Shown in pieces: positions 60,057 to 64,000 of a stretch of 64,000 nt of DNA; the first letter of the stretch is position 1, and each line of letters opens with the position of its first letter. The notes under the pieces are model-generated. The model had not been told where the DNA came from and searched no databases. It was given only the letters and a program-made list of their open reading frames with translations. The position numbers and the translations under genes are program-made. Source of the DNA: Marinibaculum sp040216765 (GTDB lineage Bacteria > Pseudomonadota > Alphaproteobacteria > Ferrovibrionales > Ferrovibrionaceae). The stretch is taken from contig JAVJON010000007.1 in NCBI GenBank assembly GCA_040216765.1, positions 496,001 through 560,000 on the forward strand. The letters run 5' to 3'.

Positions 60057-60656
60057 TCAATGGGGTTTCGGCAGGCCGGTGCCGATCATGCTGTCCCGGG
60101 TGACCAGCTCGGCGAGCTGCTCCTCGCTCAGCCCCTCGGTGCCCGCCGGACGCTCGGGCAGGACCAGGTAGCGCAGCTCCGCATTGCTGTCCCAGACCCG
60201 CACCTCCTTGCCCTCGCCGATCTTCGTGCCGAATTCGTCGAGCACGCCGCGCGGGTCGGCAACCACCTTCGCGCGATAGGGCGCCGACTTGTACCAGACG
60301 GGCGGCAGGCCCAGGGTCGGCCAGGGGTAGCAGGAGCAGAGGGTGCAGACGACCATGTTGTGCACCTTCGGCGTGTTCTCGACGACGATCATGTCCTCGC
60401 CCTGCAGGCCGGAGAAGCCGAGTTCGGCGATCGCCTTGGTGCCGTCCTCAAGCAGCCGCTTCCTGTAGTCCGGATCGGTCCAGGCCTTGGCAACGACCCT
60501 GGCGCCATTGCGCGGGCCGATCTTGGTCTCGTAGGTCTGGATCAGTTCCTCGACCGCCGCCGGATCGATCAGATCCTTCTCCACCAGAAGCGATTCCAAC
60601 GCCTTCACGCGCAACTCGACGTCGGTCAGCGGACGGTTGTGATGGTCATGTGCCAT
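60057..60656 (-). CDS. Nitrile hydratase alpha subunit, cobalt type
   Basis: A 199-residue metal-bearing subunit. The active-site claw reads C104-T-L-C107-S-C109 (VVCTLCSCYPWP), the cobalt form (iron forms have CSLCSC); two of these cysteines are post-translationally oxidised in the family. GPRNGARVVAKAWTDPDYRKRLL and SAPYRAKVVADPRGVLDEFG are further signatures. First gene of the alpha / beta-N / beta-C / accessory set, 48 bases after the metal permease gene. Hydrates a nitrile to an amide, or a thiocyanate-like substrate; no amidase gene is adjacent. Confidence 0.92.
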   Translation of the reverse strand: MAHDHHNRPLTDVELRVKALESLLVEKDLIDPAAVEELIQTYETKIGPRNGARVVAKAWTDPDYRKRLLEDGTKAIAELGFSGLQGEDMIVVENTPKVHNMVVCTLCSCYPWPTLGLPPVWYKSAPYRAKVVADPRGVLDEFGTKIGEGKEVRVWDSNAELRYLVLPERPAGTEGLSEEQLAELVTRDSMIGTGLPKPH

Positions 60657-60704
60657 GTCGGATCCCCTTGCTAGCGGAGGTCTGCGGAGGTGCGATTGAC
60701 CGGG

Positions 60705-61361
60705 TCAGGCGAAGACGGCCCCCTCGATCGCCTCGAGGAAGAAGGTCAGGCCGACGCCGGCGACGACGGCACCGGCGAGGCGCGGCCCCACCTGCTGCCA
60801 GAGCGCGGCACCGTCGGGCTGGCGCGTCACCGCGGCGCGCACCGCCAGGGACACGCCGATGGCGATGGCAAACTGGATCGCGGCGAACCCGGCAAGATAG
60901 GCGACCAGCGGCGTGGCTTCTGCGCCGACGATGGCCACGCCATAGGCCCAGCCATGGAACAGGCCGGCGACGGCGAACAGCCCGGCATAGACCCCGGAAG
61001 GGATGCTGCGGCCGGACAGGATGCAGGCCCCGACCACAAACACGGAGGCGGCGACCACGAATTCGACCGCCGGCAGGGCAATGCCGCCGACCAGGAGGAA
61101 GCAGCCGACCAGGGTCGATGCCACGAACGCCAGCGGCGAGAGCCAGAGCCGCGGCGTGAATGCGGCGGCGATGCCGACCGCCACGATGAAGGCGAGATGA
61201 TCGAAGCCGATCACCGGATGGGCGAGACCCGACAGCAAGCCCTCACCCAGCGTGCTCGGGGTCGCGCCGCCCATCGGATGATGAGCGAAGGCGGGGGCGG
61301 CGCTTCCCGCCACGGCCAGCGCTGCGGTCACCGCCGCAACGGAACCTCCAAATCGTGTCAT
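60705..61361 (-). CDS. HupE/UreJ-family nickel/cobalt permease
   Basis: A 218-residue membrane protein with a signal-like start, then AHHPMGGATPSTLGEGLLSG and the family motif AHPVIGFDHLAFIVAVGIA (HPxxGxDH, ~residues 47-58), and later GLFHGWAYGVAI with another conserved His. Six to seven hydrophobic segments. HupE/UreJ proteins move nickel or cobalt; placement directly before a cobalt-type hydratase argues for cobalt supply. First gene of that operon. Confidence 0.88.
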   Translation of the reverse strand: MTRFGGSVAAVTAALAVAGSAAPAFAHHPMGGATPSTLGEGLLSGLAHPVIGFDHLAFIVAVGIAAAFTPRLWLSPLAFVASTLVGCFLLVGGIALPAVEFVVAASVFVVGACILSGRSIPSGVYAGLFAVAGLFHGWAYGVAIVGAEATPLVAYLAGFAAIQFAIAIGVSLAVRAAVTRQPDGAALWQQVGPRLAGAVVAGVGLTFFLEAIEGAVFA

Positions 61362-61381
61362 TGTCGATCCCCTCAGAGACT

Positions 61382-61398
61382 ATGATGGCGTTCATCAT
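61382..61398. promoter_or_regulatory. Inverted repeat upstream of the metal permease
   Basis: ATGATG-GCGTT-CATCAT, a perfect 6-bp dyad 21-37 bases upstream of the HupE-like start, in the leader of the nitrile-hydratase operon. A metal-responsive repressor site is plausible. I see no convincing cobalamin riboswitch in the ~140 bases available. Confidence 0.35.
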
Positions 61399-61505
61399 GC
61401 GGCAGCATGTCGCTTCGGTCCAGGACGTTTCGTTAAGATTCGGCGGCACCTGCCGCGAAAATTGCTGCACTGCGGCGCAAGCGATCCAAGGGCAACGGCC
61501 CGAAA

Positions 61506-61844
61506 TCAGCGGCCGGCGCAGCCGATGCAAAGGGTGGCGGTCGGGTCCGCGTCCAGCCGGCCGTCGGCGATCGCCTCGCCGCAGCGCAGGCACCAGCCGA
61601 ACTCGTCATCGGCGATGCGCTGCAGCGCGGCCGCGATCCGGCGCACCTCCTCCGTGCGCCGCCGCTCGGACGCCTGGGCCATGGCCTGCACCTGCAACGC
61701 GTCCATGCGCGACAGGCGGCCGACAGAGGACTGATCCAGTTCCACCGGGCGGCGATCCTCCGCCGTTGCGCCGGAGGCCCCCTGCAGCGCCGTCAGCCGG
61801 GCCGCGAGCCGCACCTTCAAGTCCTGGACCCGACCCTCATCCAT
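61506..61844 (-). CDS. DksA/TraR-family C4 zinc-finger protein
   Basis: A 112-residue protein from ATG 61844. The N-terminal half is a coiled coil (VQDLKVRLAARLTALQG, AQASERRRTEEVRRIAAAL), the C-terminal half a C4 finger FGWCLRCGEAIADGRL...TLCIGCAG. DksA-like proteins enter the RNA polymerase secondary channel; the coiled-coil tip acids typical of DksA are not obvious, so a TraR-like or diverged member is likely. Its start overlaps the DUF2783 gene by eight bases, placing a transcription factor-like protein in a catabolic operon. Confidence 0.8.
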   Translation of the reverse strand: MDEGRVQDLKVRLAARLTALQGASGATAEDRRPVELDQSSVGRLSRMDALQVQAMAQASERRRTEEVRRIAAALQRIADDEFGWCLRCGEAIADGRLDADPTATLCIGCAGR

Positions 61845-62049
61845 CGCTTGCGGCGATCCCCCGGCGGGCCTCGGCAATGGCGGCCAGCACGGCCTCCGCA
61901 TCGCCGACCTGGTTGGCCAGCAACAGCACCAGGCGCACATTGAGGCGCGCGCTCTGGGCATCGGTCAGGCCGTCATGGGCGGCGATCAGCTCCGCGTAGA
62001 CATCGTCGCCGCGGCTGCCCAGCCGGAACTCGCTGGCCAGGCCGGTCAT
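61837..62049 (-). CDS. DUF2783-family small protein
   Basis: A 70-residue protein, GDDVYAELIAAHDGLTDAQSARLNARL-like (here LNVRLVLLLANQVGDAEAVLAAI), typical of DUF2783, a family encoded beside FAD-dependent aromatic hydroxylases. ATG overlaps the hydroxylase stop (ATGA). Probably a helical subunit or stabiliser of that enzyme; function not established. Confidence 0.8.
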   Translation of the reverse strand: MTGLASEFRLGSRGDDVYAELIAAHDGLTDAQSARLNVRLVLLLANQVGDAEAVLAAIAEARRGIAASDG

Positions 62050-63686
62050 GCCGCCCGCCCCCCTTCAGCCTGCCGGCCCTGCCCTGGCGCCGCCCCGCCG
62101 CGCGCCCTGGCCAGGGCCGACTCGAGGCGCGGCCTTTCCGGCGCCGCGAAACGTGCGGCGACATGCTGGTCCGGACGGATCAGATAGGCGGCGGCCGCGC
62201 CATAGCGCTGCGCCACCAGGCCCGCCACGTCGCGCAGCTGTCCCGGGCCGTCGCCGACCACGACCTGCGCGACACCCGCCGGGGCCGCCGCGGGCGCGCC
62301 GATGCAGAGCAGATGGAAGCGCCCGCCCAACCGGTCCAGCAGCCATGCCGGACGCCCCTCTTCGTCCAGCACCGGTGCATCGGCGCAGGGCGATCCCGGC
62401 ACCATCGGCGCCGCCAGGGCCGGGTCGTCCGCCGATTGCAGTGGAAAGCCCGCCAGCGAACAGGGCATCGACAGCCGGCCGGAATTCACCATGCGCTGCG
62501 CAAAGGGATGGGTCGCGGCAAGGCCGAGCATCTCGTCGCGGAACAGCTTCTCGGTCGCGGACTTCGGCGTCATGAAGTTGGTCGCCCGCGCGGAGTTGCG
62601 GATGTTCTCGTCCGCGCCGTGCTGGCGTTCCGCATCGTAGCTGTCCAGGAGCCCCGGCCCGGCCTCGCCATGCAGGATCGCCGCCAGCTTCCAGCACAGA
62701 TTGTCGACATCCTGGATGCCGCCATTGCCGCCGCGGGCGCCGAACGGCGACACCACATGGGCGCTGTCGCCGGCAAAGATCACCCGGCCATGGACGAACC
62801 GCTCCAGCCGGCGGCACTGGAAGGTATAGACCGACACCCAGTCCAGCTCGAACGGCCGGTCCCCGATCATCGCGCGGATCCGCGGGATCACCCGCTCCGG
62901 CTGCTTCTCGGCTTCAGGATCGGCATCGGGGCCGAGCTGCAGGTCGATCCGGTAGATATCGTCGGGCTGCTTGTGCAGCAGGGCCGACTGCCCGGGATGG
63001 AACGGCGGCTCGAACCAGAACCAGCGCTCCGAGGGGAAATCCGCCTTCAGCTCCACATCGGCGATCAGGAAGCGTTCCTCGAACACCCGGCCGGCGAAAT
63101 CCAGGCCCAGCGCCGTCCGCACCGCCGAGCGCACGCCATCGCAGGCCAGCAGGTACTCCGCCTCGATCGCATAGCTGCCATCCGGCGTCGCGACCTCGGC
63201 CCGGATGCCGTCGGCGGTCTGCGCCAGGCCGGCGAAGGCATTCTTGAAGCGCAGCTCGATCAGGTCGGGGAAGTCGCGCGCGCGTTCGACCAGGTATTCC
63301 TCGACATAGTACTGCTGCAGGTTGACGAACGCGGGGAAGCGATGCCCCTCCTCCGGCTGCATGTCGAAGGAATAGACCTCGCTGTCGCGGTGAAACAGCC
63401 GGCCCACCTTCCAGGTCACGCCCTTGTCCAGCATCCGCTGGCCGACCCCCAGGCGGGCCATGATCTCCAGGCTGCGCTTCGACCAGCAGATCGCGCGGCT
63501 GCCGATGGACACGACGTCATTGTCGTCCAGCACGACGCTGGGGATGCCGTGCAATGCCAGGTCGATCGCCGCGCTGAGCCCGATCGGCCCGGCGCCGACG
63601 ATCAGCACCGGAACGCGCCGGACCCGGCCATCGGCCAGCTCCGCCGGCGGCACGTAGGGAAAGCGGGTGTATTGGTAGCGCGCCAT
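62046..63686 (-). CDS. FAD-dependent aromatic monooxygenase (phenol/3-HPP hydroxylase family)
   Basis: A 546-residue flavoprotein. FAD-binding VLIVGAGPIGLSAAIDLALH (~residues 27-46), the NAD(P)H/FAD-linked LACDGVRSAVRTALGL, and RVIFAGDSAHVVSPFGARGG with the second FAD motif GD. The C-terminal thioredoxin-like domain ends with AYLIRPDQHVAARF. Similar enzymes hydroxylate phenolic acids (MhpA-like) in meta-cleavage or gentisate pathways. Flanked by a fumarylacetoacetate-hydrolase-family gene 14 bases upstream, consistent with aromatic ring degradation. Exact substrate unknown. Confidence 0.88.
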   Translation of the reverse strand: MARYQYTRFPYVPPAELADGRVRRVPVLIVGAGPIGLSAAIDLALHGIPSVVLDDNDVVSIGSRAICWSKRSLEIMARLGVGQRMLDKGVTWKVGRLFHRDSEVYSFDMQPEEGHRFPAFVNLQQYYVEEYLVERARDFPDLIELRFKNAFAGLAQTADGIRAEVATPDGSYAIEAEYLLACDGVRSAVRTALGLDFAGRVFEERFLIADVELKADFPSERWFWFEPPFHPGQSALLHKQPDDIYRIDLQLGPDADPEAEKQPERVIPRIRAMIGDRPFELDWVSVYTFQCRRLERFVHGRVIFAGDSAHVVSPFGARGGNGGIQDVDNLCWKLAAILHGEAGPGLLDSYDAERQHGADENIRNSARATNFMTPKSATEKLFRDEMLGLAATHPFAQRMVNSGRLSMPCSLAGFPLQSADDPALAAPMVPGSPCADAPVLDEEGRPAWLLDRLGGRFHLLCIGAPAAAPAGVAQVVVGDGPGQLRDVAGLVAQRYGAAAAYLIRPDQHVAARFAAPERPRLESALARARGGAAPGQGRQAEGGRAA

Positions 63687-63700
63687 GATCCCTCCCCCGG

Positions 63701-64000
63701 TCAGGGCCCCTCGTACTTCCGCACCACCTGGTCGATGGCGCCGAACACCGATCCCTGCCCGTCCCGCATCTCGATGCGGATCCGGTCGCCGAAGCGCATG
63801 AACGGCGTCTGCGGCCTGCCGTCCTCGATGGTCTCGACCATGCGGACCTCGGCGATGCAGGAATAGCCGGCACCGCCGGCGGCCACCGCCCGGCCCGGCC
63901 CGCCATCCCCGCCGCGATTGGACACCGTGCCGGAGCCGACGATGCTGCCGGCCACCAGCGGCCGGGTCTTCGCCGCATGGGCGATCAGGGTGGGGAAGTC
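63701..64000 (-). CDS. Fumarylacetoacetate hydrolase-family protein (5' end outside window)
   Basis: The C-terminal ~99 codons of an FAH-superfamily enzyme (fumarylpyruvate, fumarylacetoacetate or 2-oxo-hydratase/isomerase type). VAGSIVGSGTVSNRGGDG, SCIAEVRMVETIEDG and PFMRFGDRIRIEMRDGQG are the family's closing strands. It cleaves or hydrates ring-fission products, matching the adjacent hydroxylase. Only the C-terminus is visible, so the exact enzyme cannot be assigned. Confidence 0.85.
   Translation of the reverse strand, partial: DFPTLIAHAAKTRPLVAGSIVGSGTVSNRGGDGGPGRAVAAGGAGYSCIAEVRMVETIEDGRPQTPFMRFGDRIRIEMRDGQGSVFGAIDQVVRKYEGP

Noticed and set aside
61362..61505. Cobalamin riboswitch upstream of the HupE-like gene
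   Set aside because: The gap is only ~140 bases and I could not find the conserved B12-box or paired core; only a short dyad is visible.

Overview
The window is GC-rich DNA with long, closely packed genes, many GTG and TTG starts and many ATGA or GTGA stop-start overlaps. Gene content points to an alphaproteobacterium, probably of the Rhodospirillales or a related order: an alphaproteobacterial BamB/TPR pair, several high-affinity ABC and TRAP uptake systems, 2-polyprenyl-hydroxylase-like flavoproteins with DUF2783, and intergenic palindromes built around GGGCTTGTCCCG. This placement is inference; no rRNA or tRNA gene is present. I see no CRISPR array, prophage or insertion sequence.

Layout. 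0-2 kb: end of an outer-membrane assembly locus (bamB, cut by the window edge, with a YfgM-like TPR protein). 2-7.2 kb: amine and basic amino-acid genes (agmatine deiminase, the divergent argO/argP pair, a TetR regulator with a twin operator facing a peroxiredoxin-like gene, and an acetylpolyamine-amidohydrolase-type deacetylase). 7.2-11 kb: a hybrid histidine kinase and a large response-regulator protein with an unrecognised N-terminal region. 11-21 kb: an SDR, an acyl-CoA synthetase, a methyltransferase fused to an oxygenase-like domain, and a complete branched-chain-amino-acid-type ABC transporter (SBP-H-M-G-F). 21-29 kb: MscS channel, quinone oxidoreductase and a 2015-residue autotransporter with a 14-G homopolymer just before its start codon. 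29-31.6 kb: a lone xanthine-dehydrogenase-family large subunit.

31.6-44.2 kb is the most striking region. A single-direction, mostly stop-start-coupled operon combines a TRAP transporter (dctP, Q, M), an aconitase-superfamily hydratase in two subunits (LeuC/LeuD-like), an isocitrate-lyase/PEP-mutase-family lyase, ATP-dependent hydantoinase/oxoprolinase subunits B and A, an isochorismatase-fold hydrolase without its cysteine, and a fumarate-reductase/ketosteroid-dehydrogenase-type flavoprotein. Together these could import a cyclic imide or lactam, open the ring, release the amide, hydrate an unsaturated dicarboxylate and cleave it to central metabolites. 44.4-47.6 kb is a triad of acyl-CoA synthetase, V4R-domain protein and 2-hydroxyacid dehydrogenase.

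47.6-54.8 kb looks less GC-biased and carries a membrane-bound class III nucleotide cyclase divergent from a TolC/adaptor/RND efflux operon. 54.9-58.7 kb: porin, then di-haem peroxidase (MauG/CcpA family), a YtkA-like secreted protein and a secreted amidohydrolase. 58.9-61.4 kb: a cobalt-type nitrile hydratase whose beta subunit is split into two genes, with a His-tailed accessory protein and a HupE/UreJ-type metal permease, reminiscent of thiocyanate hydrolase and toyocamycin nitrile hydratase. 61.5-64 kb: an aromatic-ring-hydroxylase operon (fumarylacetoacetate-hydrolase family, FAD monooxygenase, DUF2783, DksA/TraR-like zinc-finger protein), cut by the right edge.
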